64,000 nt of DNA from NCBI GenBank assembly GCA_004794785.1, contig SJOL01006421.1, positions 377,777-441,776 of the forward strand. The letters are read 5' to 3'. This document shows, piece after piece, positions 1 through 12,089 of this stretch; positions within the stretch are counted from its first letter, which is position 1; the number at the start of each line of letters is the position of its first letter. This DNA is from Opisthorchis felineus. Taxonomy: Eukaryota; Platyhelminthes; Trematoda; Opisthorchiida; Opisthorchiidae. Under the pieces are notes generated by a model. It saw only the letters and a program-made list of their open reading frames with translations, had not been told where the DNA came from and searched no databases. The position numbers and the translations under genes were made by a program.

Positions 1-294
1 CGTGACCCCGCCTGTGCATGGCTGGAAACGTTGCAAGAAATGGCGGCTAATCGATGTCAGTGGCGTTCGTGCTGTCAGTTTCTTTCCAGACTCTGAATGA
101 GCGCTTGGAGGTGTAGGCACCTCAGAACGCTTGACATAGGCCAGCACTAGGTCCCCTCCCTCACCCACTCTTTTTCTCTTCTTTTCATCTGGGGCTTTAA
201 ATATAATTAGACGAACCTTATGGTTGTACTGCAGTGAAGCATCAGTGTCAGCACTGATGTTGCTGTCTTTGATGATGATGATGATGTTCCTTCT
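1..294 (+). mobile_element. LINE 3' end (end of ORF2 plus 3' UTR)
   Basis: Positions 1-96 are an open frame ending in a stop. It encodes the last 31 residues of a fluke LINE endonuclease/reverse-transcriptase ORF; the run RDPACAWLETLQEMAANRCQ is diagnostic of that family. The 3' UTR follows and runs into a short GAT-rich tail near 275-292. The same C-terminus and 3' UTR recur at 40.9-41.2 kb, which supports one family and marks its 3' boundary. The 5' part of this copy lies outside the window. Confidence 0.85.
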
Positions 295-329
295 GGGGTG
301 CGCAACTTGGCCTTGATCATGCGTTTTGC

Positions 330-1560
330 GAGTCAGATTATCGCTTCCCTTTCCGTCAACATTACGGGTGCCAAAGCAGAGCAGTTCCATTCATTGACTT
401 CGGTAAGTTTCAGTAGCTCAGGAGTATCGGGCTGATCCGGCTAGAAAGCTGTTGGGAGACGCACAGTCATGCGGATGACGAAGACTGCTTGAGGTTGAAT
501 GGAAGCCATCGGACTCGACTAAATGAACACTGTTTATCGTCGATATCCGCAGATCTTATTGCTGCCAGAAAGGCCACAGCAGCAACTGGCGACTGTGATG
601 GCGTACGCAGATCCCTCACACACCAGATAATCAGGAGCTTGAAGAATGACAGAGAACGCTGGTGGATTCCGAAGGCACAGGAGATTAGAGAGCGCTTTCG
701 CTGTAGGCAACAGCCGCGTCTTATTTCAGCTGATTCGGTCAGCCAGTCAAATGAAGACAAGTGTCAGTGAAACGATATGCAAAGTACGACGGAACGGCAG
801 TTCACTCCCTCAATCGTCGTCTTGAGCGATGGGCTGAGGAATTCCAAGAACAGTTAAGCTGGTCTTTTTCAGCATAATTGGAATAACTCAGCGTGTCAAC
901 AAGAGAAATTCAGCGTGAGATATCAGTCCTCCAACGCCACAAGGCACCTGGCGCAGATGACCTACACCCCGCACTCTTCAGAGAAGTTGGCGAGGTCTTG
1001 GTGAACAGTCTGACAACCATACTGCAGAAGATTTCGAACGAAAACAGTATACCAGCCTAATGGAGCTCTTCGACCATCACCTTATTTTTCAAAAAAGGGT
1101 GTGAAAGCCATCACGGTATCAGCCGGGTATCCGTCGCAACTAAGGTGCTCTCTGGCCTTATTTTGCGGAGGTTGACAGATTATTGAGGGAGACTGATTCG
1201 TGGGAATCAAGCTGGATTTCGCCCTGGTGGATGATGCATCGACCATATCTTTATTTTGAGACAAGTTCTTGAACAGCACCACTTTTAAACGTCCCATGTT
1301 CGTTTTTCCTGATCTGAAAACCTCTTTTGACTCAGAAACTTTGGCGGTGTCTGGCGATCAAAGTTGTCTCCTCCAAATTTATATCCCTTATGGGGGCACT
1401 GTATACGAACTCCTGTTGATGCGCACGAGTATACATGCTTGGGTTAACCGACAATGGACGAGCCTCTTCCTGGTTGCACGAAATCCACTCAGCGACTCAG
1501 TATTGCAGTTGAACAATTTTGAAAAACTTCGTGTAACAGAGTAACACAGGCGTGGTTTGC
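330..1560 (+). mobile_element. Degenerate LINE ORF2 fragment (linker and N-terminal RT)
   Basis: Conceptual translation in shifting frames gives blocks of a non-LTR retrotransposon ORF2. They include a TRLNEH...SADLIAARKAT block, a KAPGADDL-like block near 945 (as RHKAPGADDLHPALF in part), FFKKGV near 1090, NQAGFRPGG near 1205, and a VFPDLKTSFDS motif-A-like run near 1300. Frameshifts and stops are frequent, so it is dead. It lies directly after another LINE 3' end in the same orientation. The best related copy is at 9.6-10.9 kb, which shares the VLEQ...RPM-VFPDLKT stretch. Confidence 0.75.
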
Positions 1561-2271
1561 GCTCTTTTTTGTCGCTAATTTGGTATGTGGCCGCTAAAGA
1601 TGGTGTGAGCATTCACAAGTCATTTGATTTGGCTTTACTGCATTTCGCCCGCTTCCGCATTCGGTATACGTTTGCTAGTAAACCTTTTTGTCATTAGGTT
1701 GTAGCCTTCTAATGCGTGTTAAATGAGTGGCAATTTCCGGAAGCGGGTGGTGATGCTGATATGGACAGTCGCAATAAAAGACCCGTAATTTTCGGTAATT
1801 GGTTTGAAGAGAGTTTCCTTGTAAATACACATTTTGCCTCTTTGGGCGTATAGCTCCCTGTCCTAGTTGTCAAGCCCACACATGCCATGTAACGATCACC
1901 CGACCCTCGCATCAGGTCCGGGAGCTATCGCCTTCAAAGTGTATCGGCTAACGATAATTCAACCGCTGGGTAAACTCTGTCACTGCTATAGTTGATAACT
2001 GGTGGAGTCAACTCAACTAAAATGAACACAGAAAAAAGTAAACGCTCGACCTTTTAGAGACACATGCATATTTTCTGATGTTTCTGTACAGCTACCTTCA
2101 GGCATCTGATTGCATCGTCTTAATGGGTATAGATTACCTTACGTTACTGGTTATCACGAGTTCACTGCCATCACTGTCACCCGAATCATAGTTTATTTTC
2201 GGGTGCAGTTCAGTATTTTGTTCGGTTACTAGTCCATCTTAGTCGCCTTATCTATTTCTACCCCTTTTCAG
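1561..2271. other. Non-coding stretch upstream of the first visible Max exon
   Basis: No supported gene. This should be intron of the Max-like gene, because the exon at 2272 starts inside a codon and lacks the N-terminus. A short frame around 1746-1784 encodes GDADMDSRNKRP, which faintly resembles the acidic Max N-terminus. No donor with the required phase follows it, so it is not called. Confidence 0.5.
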
Positions 2272-4134
2272 TCGCGATCATCACAATCAACTGGAACGCA
2301 AAAGACGAGCCAGCATCAAAACAAGTTACAATGATCTCAGGGAGGTCATACCTAGTCTACGGGGATCAAAGGCTTCCCGAGCTGTGATCCTGCAACGAGC
2401 AGTTGAGTGTATTGAGGAGCTGGTTAAACTCAATCGTGACCACACACATTGCGTTGAAACTCTGAAACGGCAAAATGACGCGTTGGAATCAAAGGTTCGT
2501 GCTTAGTTTAACAGTTCCTGAGTTAGGTTTAATCCGGTTGTCCATTTTTCCTCAGGGTGCCTGGCAGCCCATCTGTATACTTTATTGACATGCACGTCGG
2601 CCACTAGGCCCCGAATCCTATACTGAGTAAAACACTATTGGGTCAGCCTCATAAGCACGCTGGGCTCGGTCTTTGTGTATCTACCATATCCCATCTACCA
2701 TATCTACCATATCTTTGTGTATCTGCCATAATACCCTATTAATCTTTTCATGTAGACGTCTGCTCGGTTCCCATCCATGAATAAACTGACCAAAAGTAAA
2801 CGCTTCATGTTTGAGACAATTTTGTGCTATGGGTTTCTGGCAAATCCAACTCGGAAACTGAACTCTTTGTTGCTTGACACGGGATACTTTGTTTCCAGAA
2901 ATGGCGAAATCATTCTCTTGTAGGAAAAAACTGACAATGCCCTTTAATTTTTGCTTGAATCAACAAGGCCACTGTCACAAAAATGGCCGATGTCTCTAGC
3001 ATTACTATATTCGGTTGCGCCCTCATCTTCTATGGACATGACAGTCTACCCTGATCGTTAATCTAGTAAGTTAGCATTCGAGCTCAGTTGCACTATGTAC
3101 CAAAGGCTACCGAAGCTAGCCATTTAGATAAGCTAACACGCCGAGCTATCAGTATGCTCCATTTTTTGTGTTCAAACACATCTTCATCTATCAATTGTTT
3201 CCGTTTCATCTTTGGGGTCCGCCTAGCTAGTACAATGATCACTCGTTCGACTCATACGACAGGCTATGTTGGCATGCATGCAGTCACATCTTGCTGATGT
3301 CCCACGTCCCACATAATCAAGGTTATTGAATTTCCGAGTATGCTTTGCAGTTGAAGTGACTAATTTTGTCGCGCCGTTCAGAATTTTTTGTTAACTAGAC
3401 GCAGAAGGCGTAAGAGATACTCGGTAGTTCTTGTCTTTTAAGCGGACACCTTTGTCGCTTGGTACGCGGCGCATGTTTTCCCTTGTATAGGGAGTACTGT
3501 ATTTGCGAACGAAAAATGAATCACTCGAGTCACGATGATGGTCTGTGCGGGAATCGAGGCGAAGATAATCCAGCTGTGGCTTGCGTGACAATATTGGCGT
3601 GTCAGTTATGCAATTTCACAGTAGAGTGTAGTACTCATACCTATTGCCAAACACGATATCCTTCACCAGTAGCCTGTCCCACATCGATGCATTTTGGATG
3701 TTCACGTGGGTGGTTGCTGGTAAGGGATTCGGATGTGCATTACGTTTTGAGTGAACTAATTGTTCACCTCCTCCATGTTTCGGGAGTCTTCCTATTTCGC
3801 ACTGGTGACAGCCTCGGGACTGCTTCATTTGTTTCGCTCATCTGAAGCTACCAATCTTCGGGGGAGGGTCTTGGAAGGCAGCTCTGTAAACGACTGTTGT
3901 GCTACACCATCAAGCATATTATGACAGTCAACCACCGTATTGTTTCTCGTCAAGAGTTCCCGGTATTTTCACTAAGCTATTCTAACAGGGTTTTAGAGAC
4001 TTTCCGTTATAAAGGCTTCTTTAAGGCGAAATGCAGGTTTCATACCACACATTGCACACCCACTGAAATATGTTAGCTTTACATCGAGATGTACTCGGTA
4101 TTTAATTCATCTTGGGATATCTTAACATTAAAAG

Positions 4135-4184
<50 letters not shown>

Positions 4185-7100
4185 TACTATGCACCACTAT
4201 CGCTGATGAAGTTGGTGATAATAATGACGACGCTCAAGTAAACATAGATAGGATATAACCTGTTGGCAAGAACGCGATGACCATCCAGATGAAGGTCATT
4301 ATGGTCATCTGGGACTGAGTATCCGAAGTTGAGCCTGTCTACATTTGTTCCGCAAACATTTTTTAGTACCACGGAGTTCGGGGGGCGTGCAGTACCTCAT
4401 GGGTTGAGCTATTCAACACAACATACTTTTGACTGGTATTTTGGTGGGAAAGGATCGAAATGAAGGGCTCCACGAGCTTCCTGTCTCCACAAACGCTGAT
4501 ATACAGCGTGAGAACATACCTTCATAAGTAGTCACTTGATTGATGTTTTAATTCTGTTAGCTACGCGAAGCTTAGTTCTTTCTTTGTGAGCAGACAAGCA
4601 CGTTGATTTCATTCTGCACTGTAACCACTTCCCATATAGGTATTTTCTCAATCATGGGTATACTGCTGCCATTCAATTTCTCGCTTGAATGTGTCGCCAA
4701 ATTGTATTGGTGCCACCACATCATACAAAATCTTACCCAACTACTATACTACTCACAGGTTCAAGATCTCCAACGTTATATCCAGCGTCTTGATGGTGAA
4801 GAGGCAGTCAGCTCATCCTGTTGCTCGTCGTTCCCAGGTTGCGGGTCGGCACCTGGAAGCGGAGCGTTGAGGCTCTTGTCGGGCTCTATTACACCAGCTG
4901 GGACCTCAGGATCTGGCTCTTCAGGTGTACCCGTCTATCGTTTGTTGCCGCATGATGCTGCTGATAAGGTGAGTTTCAAAAGTGGATGACTGGTTAAACT
5001 GCTGACTTCATCAAAGGCGTCTATTTCTCTCTATTGTCCTCCTAATCGGATACAAGCATAAGCCACTGTACCGTTTTCGGACAAGATGCTGTTCCGTCTC
5101 GGAAGCTGGCTTCGCTGAAAGGAATTAATCCTATAAAAAGATATGTGTTATTTGATTAGTGAACCTGCCTAACGTCTTGTAACGTGGCGGATCCAGTAGA
5201 AAAGTGTCCGAACAGTAACTATCGGTTTGAAAGAACCCCCGTCTGACACTTCTGTTCATTAGCAGCCCTCAGACGCCATACAGCAGTCATTTTTTAAATA
5301 TATTCCTGTTTCCTCCTGGACTTAGGGTTACCTAAAATTAGGCAAAATTTTCCTAAACTCAGTAAATGCGCACTGTAACCTTGTGGATGTCATTCTGAGT
5401 AAACAGTCTAATGTCGCGTGAAGACTCAGTTTGTGCGATGCAGACAGACCCTCCTATAGTAACTTATATGGCTCAGTGAATAAGGTACTCTGTTCTGATA
5501 CGCGAGCCACATGGGCAATGTAATCATTGCCCTTGAGTGAACACTGATGGGCTGTTGCCCGTGCGAACTTTGAGGGAACACTTTCAGTCAACCGAATCAT
5601 ATTTTCGCCGTCGACATGTCTCTTCTACCGAAGTTGGTAAGTTGCAGGATAAAGGCGATTCACACCACTGTAAAGTGCAAAAGAAGTAAACCCAGTCTAG
5701 GGTCTACTCAAGTCATTCATTCGACTGTTGTCTGCTAGATCTTTCATATCAGCCAAATGTGTTGGCGATATCTGCAAGTCTGCTTCATATTGCTAAGTAA
5801 AAGAGCTCCTCTAAATGATGGTGCTGACTTTTTTGAGGATATCGTTTGGAACAGAAGTATGATTTGTAGCTCGGACAAGAAAACAAGCCAATTTTGCACC
5901 GCGCGTATGTCTTGGTTTCGACATCGTCATCATCATCGACAGCGTAACAGTGTTCAATACTGGTGTTTCGCTACCGTAATTTCAACAGCTATGTTGTAGT
6001 TTACTTCCCTATTTGACGAGGTTGCAACTATGTTTGAACCTGGGTAAGTGAAAAGCAAAAATCATCTTCGTTTACAATTTCGTTATTTTTTTTTGAGGGT
6101 TAAGCAGTCGGTTGCGGCACTTTCATCAAGAGCGTGCTATCGGGCTCAACGAACCATCTCTGTATAGCCAATCTCAGCAGACTAGCAGGTTGGACCATTC
6201 TCCATTTTGCAGCAGTTTCGCAGCACAGTTCTGTGGTTACAAGCACCTGTCTTTTTTCGGTTCAAATGTTGTGTGCCATTAACTGTGCAACTCAAGAGGT
6301 TCCATGACTTTCTGTCCCCTTGACTAAATGGTGGAATACCCAGAGAGACGGCTAAAGATGGCCAGTGTAGCCGAAGCAGACATTGGATTTCGCTGTAGAT
6401 TCACTATATTGACAAACTGCATGAATTATGTTTCGGTGTCCCAACGCACTCTCTCGGGCCTAAACGATTCAGAAACAAGACTTGGGCTCAGAACCAAGAG
6501 ATTTGTGGCTCAATTTTGGCCCTGACGAATGAGTGTTCCAGTCCAGACCCCGGTGAACTGACAGCGTCTCAGCCCTTGCATGAGTAGCATAAAAACTATG
6601 CGCCTGGGGGACTATACTCTTGAATGACCCGTTCCAGAATGTCATACTTAGGTTACTCATTTTTCTGTATTCCACAATAACACCACAATCCAACACCGTC
6701 ATCTCACTGCCGCAAAGACATGTTATTCGAAGAGAACCTTGCCGTGAAAGTAAGAAACGACCTTGGGATATTTTTCTGGCTCACAGTCCTATTTTTATCT
6801 GGTCATTATCAGGTTGCAAATGCTGTCGCTGTCTACATTCTGAATCCACCAAACTTTGACCATACAGTGATAATGGTCATGTGTACCTTTTGAAGTTTCT
6901 CTTACTGTTATGAATGATCTGTTGGTTTAATGCATCCTAAGTTACCCGTTTTTCTGTTGCAGCCAGGGCCGTCTCATGGCTCTCTTCAAACTGTTGGTTT
7001 TGCAAACAGACCAACCACCCATAATGGAACTCCTCAAGGATCGACAGCAGTTTCCCACACTTTTTCATCACGCACACGAACTAGTCCAGCAATCCATTTG

Positions 7101-7616
7101 TCCACCCCGGCGTGCGCACTCTCGTCTGGATACAGTGGGATGAACGCCCTCAGTGCTGCAGTCAGCTTAGTTGCCAGCACTAACTCAGCCTTCTCGTCGG
7201 CATCATCCTCTACTGGCTCAAACTGCGACCCTCCACAGTCTTCTTCACAGCGTTCCAGTCCAGGATGTCTTTCGTCTTCCTCCTCAACTGCTTCCTCTTT
7301 CAACCAATGCTGTACCCGTGGAAGGGGTCAGAGCGAAGAACGCTCTCTCATCATTGACGTTCCATCGTCCGGAGATATTGACTTCACTGAGACTAATGGC
7401 GCGGGCTCCATTTGTAGCTTGAAGACCAATGGCACTGCAACAGTTCCCACTAGTCCGACATCTCGGACCTCCTCACCACCCTCTATTCTACTTACTGTGC
7501 CAGTACGACCACTGGCAACGTGCACACAGACACACGGATCAAGAAAGCTTTCCTCAAGTGACGTGGATACTGCTGTGAAGCTCAGTGATATCTCCAAACG
7601 ACGGCGTCTCACTTGA
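2272..7616 (+). CDS. MAX: Max-like bHLH-leucine-zipper transcription factor (3' part, three exons)
   Basis: Max is the obligate partner of Myc/Mxd proteins and binds CACGTG E-boxes in the nucleus. Exons are 2272-2494, 4759-4968 and 6963-7616; both visible junctions are phase 0 with good splice sites. Exon one encodes the basic region (HHNQLERKRR, with the H, E and R base contacts), loop and helix 2 (KASRAVIL). The zipper has leucines at heptad spacing and the Max-specific KRQN motif, and continues into exon two (VQDLQRYIQRL). The rest of exon two and the 217-codon last exon are Ser/Thr/Pro-rich low complexity, ending KRRRLT; this resembles the basic C-terminal nuclear signal of vertebrate Max. 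The 361 visible residues already exceed vertebrate Max (about 160). The N-terminal exon(s) lie upstream and were not found. MLX fits less well, because the KASRA and KRQN blocks are Max-type. Confidence 0.9.
2495..4758. other. Max intron with repeat-like sequence
   Basis: Intron between the first two visible Max exons. It holds a 128-codon open frame at 3459-3845 (+) with many cysteines and no recognisable domain, which reads like dispersed-repeat sequence, and an (ATT)n microsatellite listed separately. Nothing else is supported. Confidence 0.6.
4138..4184. repeat. (ATT)n microsatellite
   Basis: About 15 uninterrupted ATT/TTA units within the Max intron. Confidence 0.97.
4969..6962. other. 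Max intron, nothing further recognised
   Basis: Intron between Max exons two and three, bounded by a GTGAGT donor and a pyrimidine-rich TTGCAG acceptor. Short open frames occur on both strands, but none has coding character or flanking splice sites. Confidence 0.6.
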
Positions 7617-8161
7617 TCTCAGTTGTTCAATTCTCAGGCCATCCCTTCTAAGTTATTCTGTACGACAAATACCCAACTCAATTATTCTATGATGTAACTA
7701 TCCGGCCTGTTGACGATTTTCGCTCACTCCGCACTTGACTGCGTCAAATTGGCCCACACAACTATCTTGTTGGAGGTTCGATGTAATCTGATTTTCTGAA
7801 ATCCAAAGTATGTATTTTATTTGTACAGATGACGTGTCCGTTAGGACAAATGTGACACTAGGAGTATTACTTTCCATGCTTAGGTGTACGTTTTACGACC
7901 TGGCGATCACAGCACCTAATGTTAATATCCTTACTCCGCCTCCTTATATTGGCGTCCAAGGCCTTTATTGTCTCCGCAGCATGTCTTTATCGTTGCATTG
8001 GCATGCTTATCACTCTTAAGTATTCAATCATTGATTATTACCGTTGTGGTTTTTCGTTGTTCATATCATGGTTTTGTTTGTTGGCTTTCTCTTACTTTCC
8101 TTTATTTGTCCTTATACCTTTTGTGAAACTGGCCACTATTATCGGTAGAATAATAGATCTT

Positions 8162-8167
8162 AATAAA
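8162..8167 (+). promoter_or_regulatory. Polyadenylation signal of the Max-like gene
   Basis: AATAAA lies about 550 bases after the Max stop codon at 7616, in a T-rich 3' UTR (7617 to about 8190). No earlier AATAAA was seen in this UTR. Confidence 0.65.
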
Positions 8168-8480
8168 TCTCGCTTCTGACTTATTGGTCGGTGTTCTTTT
8201 CGCGATTTTACACCTACTGTTGTTGGCCCCACTCAGGACAGTTTAGGTTCCTTTATCAGTCAGGTGTTGACCGTGGGCATGTTGTTTTTAGCACTCGATG
8301 AATTTCTCACAGTGCTCTTCGTTTTGAGGCTTGTTGGGTATTTTACCCATGTCCTTTGGTTATACGCGCAGAAGGCTCCCAGCCTTAGTATCTCCAGTTA
8401 GTGTCTCCCGTTAGGTATCCAGCGTAAGTTTTAACGTGGGATTAACCGGACTGCTGACGGCTTAATTGCTCACACAATAG

Positions 8481-9040
8481 ATTCCGCAGGCAAAACAATG
8501 GACTTCGACAGCGCTTTTTTTCTTATTGTCATTCGGGTATCCCTTGGATGGTCAGGTCACAAATTATGGTATAGCCACAGCCATCATTCAAACTTTCCGC
8601 TGGTTCTTTTCGGACATCACCTCACTCGTCATCCGTGACAACAGAACCGGTGTAAAACGCCAGTGTTTCAGTACCGTTCTGTCGTGCTCATTTGAAAATT
8701 CTGTTATGAAACGAGTACTTCAGAGAAAAGGTTTAGGGCTCACCTGCCACGAACATTCTGGCATATCCTTATCTCCAAACATTCACTCAGTCTTGACAGA
8801 TGTATACAACAACCGGGACATTGAGGTCGATACCGAGCCCGAGATAATTCAGTCGTTAAGTCGTGCACTTAATGACCGGAACGCCCGTGATCCGACCTCA
8901 ACCTCGGCATCGCGGCTGCTTCTGTCTATGATTGGGCAACCTTCGAGTATCTCAGCCCTCTTGCTCCATTCGGGGGACATGGCAGCAATGCAGTTGGACG
9001 ATTATTTTATTCTGTGGTGTCTCCATCCAGGCACAGCGGA
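8481..9040 (+). CDS. Unrecognised long exon (about 187 codons)
   Basis: I do not recognise the product. The frame is open from a stop at 8478 to 9043, and a good donor (GGA|GTAAGT) at 9041 would end it in phase 2. Possible acceptors are ACAATAG at 8480 or CCGCAG at 8489. The translation has balanced composition with peptides such as GYPLDGQVTNYGIATAI, ALNDRNARDPTSTSASRLLL and MQLDDYFILWCLHPG, unlike the repeat-derived frames nearby. It lies between the Max polyA signal and the PDE12 gene. A downstream acceptor at 9358 (TTGCAG) would add only five codons before a stop in the matching phase. It could be part of an undetected gene, or a remnant of an old retrocopy. Confidence 0.5.
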
Positions 9041-9115
9041 GTAAGTAGACTTCTTAAAGGTGTCGCATGCCGAAACCACTCAGAGTTCTTAGTCACCTTC
9101 ATAACCGTTTCCTCA

Positions 9116-9290
9116 GAGTAGGGTTACCTACCTCCACGACACAGTATCTTTTCGGTGGGTGATGAGGGCTGGGATACTGCCAGGTTGTCCAAGCCTAGAC
9201 AGGAGAAGTCGAGAGGCGAGGTCGGGTTAGAACCACGGACCTTCCGGTCAGTAAATCCGCGCTCTAACCACTGAGCTATCTCGCCTCCTT
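9116..9290 (-). mobile_element. tRNA-derived SINE, family 1
   Basis: On the minus strand, 9286-9213 reads as a tRNA-like head with an A box (TAGCTCAGTGGTTAGAGCGC) and a B box (GTGGTTCTAACCC). A body follows with GTCTAGGCTTGG...CAGTATCCCAG. The same head and body occur at 21.9, 30.2 and 41.8 kb. The ends are approximate. Confidence 0.85.
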
Positions 9291-9559
9291 CTTTGCATAA
9301 ACCATCTCACCAATACAGTGTTGCTGGCCTAGCTGTTAATGTCCCCTTAAATTGCAGGATGTGTATCCGGTGAAGACGTTTGTAGAGCCCGACCTCATAG
9401 TTTATTGCTGAACGGTATGTCCGACATGGAAATTTTCGCTTTACATACGTCCACTCAACGGTCACTATCGGCTGTTGGGCTCCGAGGTATTGTAGGCACT
9501 CTAGGGCCTACTTTGCGATCTAGTTAGTTCCAGAACGGGCTGAGTGCAGTACCGTAGGA

Positions 9560-10990
9560 AAGTTCTTGATGAGATCGCCTCACTTTCATCCTTATGCATA
9601 GGAGGGACATTCATCAACCTCTCAGAAGCATGTTTTGGAAAACCTTAAGAATGAATCGAATGTGCCCCTTGTCTTCTGGGACTTCTACCTTTTCCACAAG
9701 CCGCTGGATGCCGAGCCGCTCTCTAAAACCAAATGCAATGCGTACAAGCATCCCGTTGTGTAGCCACTATGGTACGAAGTTGGAGGTCTTGCGTAAAGCC
9801 TTCCGGAATGATTTGAAACGAAGCAGGAAGCTAATGGGCAAAACTTGTCGCGTTTACGGGATTAGCATTCTTTTCTGGCATTGCGTGATGATTATGTTTA
9901 CCTTGAGACAAGTTCTGGAACAGTGCCACTCTTCTAAACGTCCCATGTTAGTCGTTTTTCCTGATCTGAAAACTGCTTTTGAACCTGTCGGTCATCAGAA
10001 AGTTTGGTGGCGTTCGGCGATCAAAGGTATCTCTTCCAAATTTATGAGAGCACTGTATGCGAGATCCTGCGGGCGAGTATAAATGTACGACAAGCTTTAA
10101 CTCGACTTAACCAGGTTCTCTGGTTTAAGATAAGACTGGCATCTCTCACCATATCTCTTCTACTTTGTTACTGATGTGCTGCTTGTAACTTCTCTACTCG
10201 CCTCTGAAACCTCGGGGATTGAAGTGCTCCCGGGGCGTTCGCTCATAAACATTTAGATTGCGGACGATTTTGCTCTCCTTAGTTCAGAACCTTGTAAGAT
10301 GCAAGCCATTTTAAATAACCTAATCGCACAGTTTGGCATGCGCTACAAGACTGGGTGGGGCGGAACCTCATGCTTGCAAACGAGCCAATCGACGTGGCGG
10401 ATAAATTTGTTTACCTGGGTGGTTGTGTAGGTTCCTGTGGACCAGCTGGAGACGAGTTTACCTCAAATCAGCAAGGCCAAGGCAGCTTTTGCTAAACTTC
10501 GACACCTATGTCGCCGACGTGACGTCAGGTTGTTTATCAAAGGCACAGTATAGACTACGGCAGTGCGATCCATGCTGCTTTATGAATCAGAAACATGGGC
10601 TGTACGTGCAGTCGACGTACGAAACCTGTCGGTCTTTGACCGTAGCTGTCCCCGAATCATTAGCAGCGTCACAAGGAACAATGAATAAGCAGTACTGAGG
10701 TACGCCAGATGGTTTTAGGAAAAATGAACTATTCTACGATGGATTGGTAACTAACGTTTCATAGGTTACGCTAGCTAGGATGTGTACTCCTCATACCAGA
10801 GGACCGTCTGCCTCGCAGAACGTTTTTCTCTCAGCCATGTACTTAGTGGAAGCGACTGAGAGCCTCCCTAGATTAGGACCTGGGGACCCAACTCAATAAT
10901 GGTTAATAACACTGGCAGACTGGCTCAATCATGCTCAGTGCCGCTCGTGCGCCAAAGCTATTGCCTTCAGTGCGAAGCTGCCCAGCTTCC
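9560..10990 (+). mobile_element. Degenerate LINE (RT domain to C-terminus)
   Basis: Broken ORF2 of a fluke LINE. In order I see FTLRQVLEQ near 9900, VVFPDLKTAFEPV (motif A) near 9955, LSPYLFYFVTDVLL near 10140, and an ADD motif C at 10257-10271 that follows an in-frame stop. Further on are DKFVYLGGCVG near 10403, SETWAVRAVDVRNLSVFD near 10585, and EDRLPRRTFFSQPC near 10800. Multiple stops and frameshifts show that it is inactive. It is the same subfamily as 330-1560. Confidence 0.85.
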
Positions 10991-11299
10991 CGAACCAATT
11001 GATCACGTCATTGCCTCCAATGCTTGGCTGTGTCTGCCACGCTCTCACGTTTTCCGGTGATCCAAACTGCATCAGCTGTAACCAACGTGCCCTAGGTAAA
11101 TGGTTTATAGCTGATCAACTGAGTGACTGGATCTCAGACAACCATCCAACTATCCAACCTAGCCACCCACATGAGTACATTCAATGAACCAAACTTCTGT
11201 GGCGTGCGTGGTCAGGCTGCGGGCCCCGATTAAACAGACCATATACGCTACTGATCTCAATTGGTCCAGGACATAGATGTAGCCGCAAACGTCGATAAC

Positions 11300-12080
11300 T
11301 TCTCAAAACCGTTTCGTCTCATCCTCCGTACTTCTCATCAGCAACGGACTTAACAGTCTATCCATCGCAAGACTACTGGAGAATTAACCCCCAACCGTGA
11401 GGAAAAACCTAATAAAATTGGCCGAGCATTTAAGTTTACTCTGTGATCGCATAGCTGAGCGTTCACTATCAGTTGTGCGTCATTACCACACGCCCTTGAT
11501 GGCGATTCCCGAAGGCAAGCCAAACTGGCTGATAGAGTCAGAGTCAGGTCTTGTGCCTAGGACACCTCATTATTAAAGATAAGAACCTTCCCTTCGCTCT
11601 TCTGTTTGATATGGAGTACTGAGGAGTACCCCAGACCAAGATCTCCTCATATTGCTTCAATTACTCTACAAAAGCCACAGAACTGTTTGTGAGAATTACA
11701 GGGAGATCAGCCCAGTAGGTGCTGCTGCGAAGGCTCGTGCTATATAAACTCTGTATTGCCCCACTATAGCAAATCATTCAACACTAGGTCCAAACCGATG
11801 ATTATGATAGGGAAGAGGTAGCGTCTATTGAATACTCACCCTGCATCGGATTCTCGAACATCGCTTCATATTCTGGCCCACCGCGGACCGCTCCATTGGC
11901 TTCAGAGCTGCGTTCGACTCGGTTCAGGGAAACCCATACGGACCATCCTGTGGTTAACAGTGTAGCTGTTAAACCCTTAGACTCAAATCAATTCTTCATC
12001 GTGGCTTAAATAATTCACTCGGATTTCTGTTTCGGAGAAAACAGGAATGCGATGTCCATCATGACTCCGTCCAAACCAGA
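11300..12080 (+). mobile_element. LINE fragment of a different clade
   Basis: Frames across this stretch give CENYREISPVGAAAKARAI (RT region 1/2) near 11690-11750 and GFRAAFDSVQGNP (motif A region) at about 11899-11935. These are typical of non-LTR reverse transcriptases but differ from the LINE copies at 1-1.5, 9.6-11 and 40-41 kb. Stops interrupt it throughout. The ends are estimates. Confidence 0.65.
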
Positions 12081-12089
12081 AAACATAGT

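Noticed and set aside
1746..1784. N-terminal Max exon (GDADMDSRNKRP)
   Set aside because: The frame lacks an upstream start other than an internal ATG, and the only nearby donors give phases 0 or 1, while exon 2272 needs phase 2.
9213..9286. Minus-strand tRNA gene with a nearly paired acceptor stem
   Set aside because: The head shares its body and tail with three other copies, the anticodon and T stems do not pair properly, and the terminal pairing seems fortuitous. It is a SINE head.
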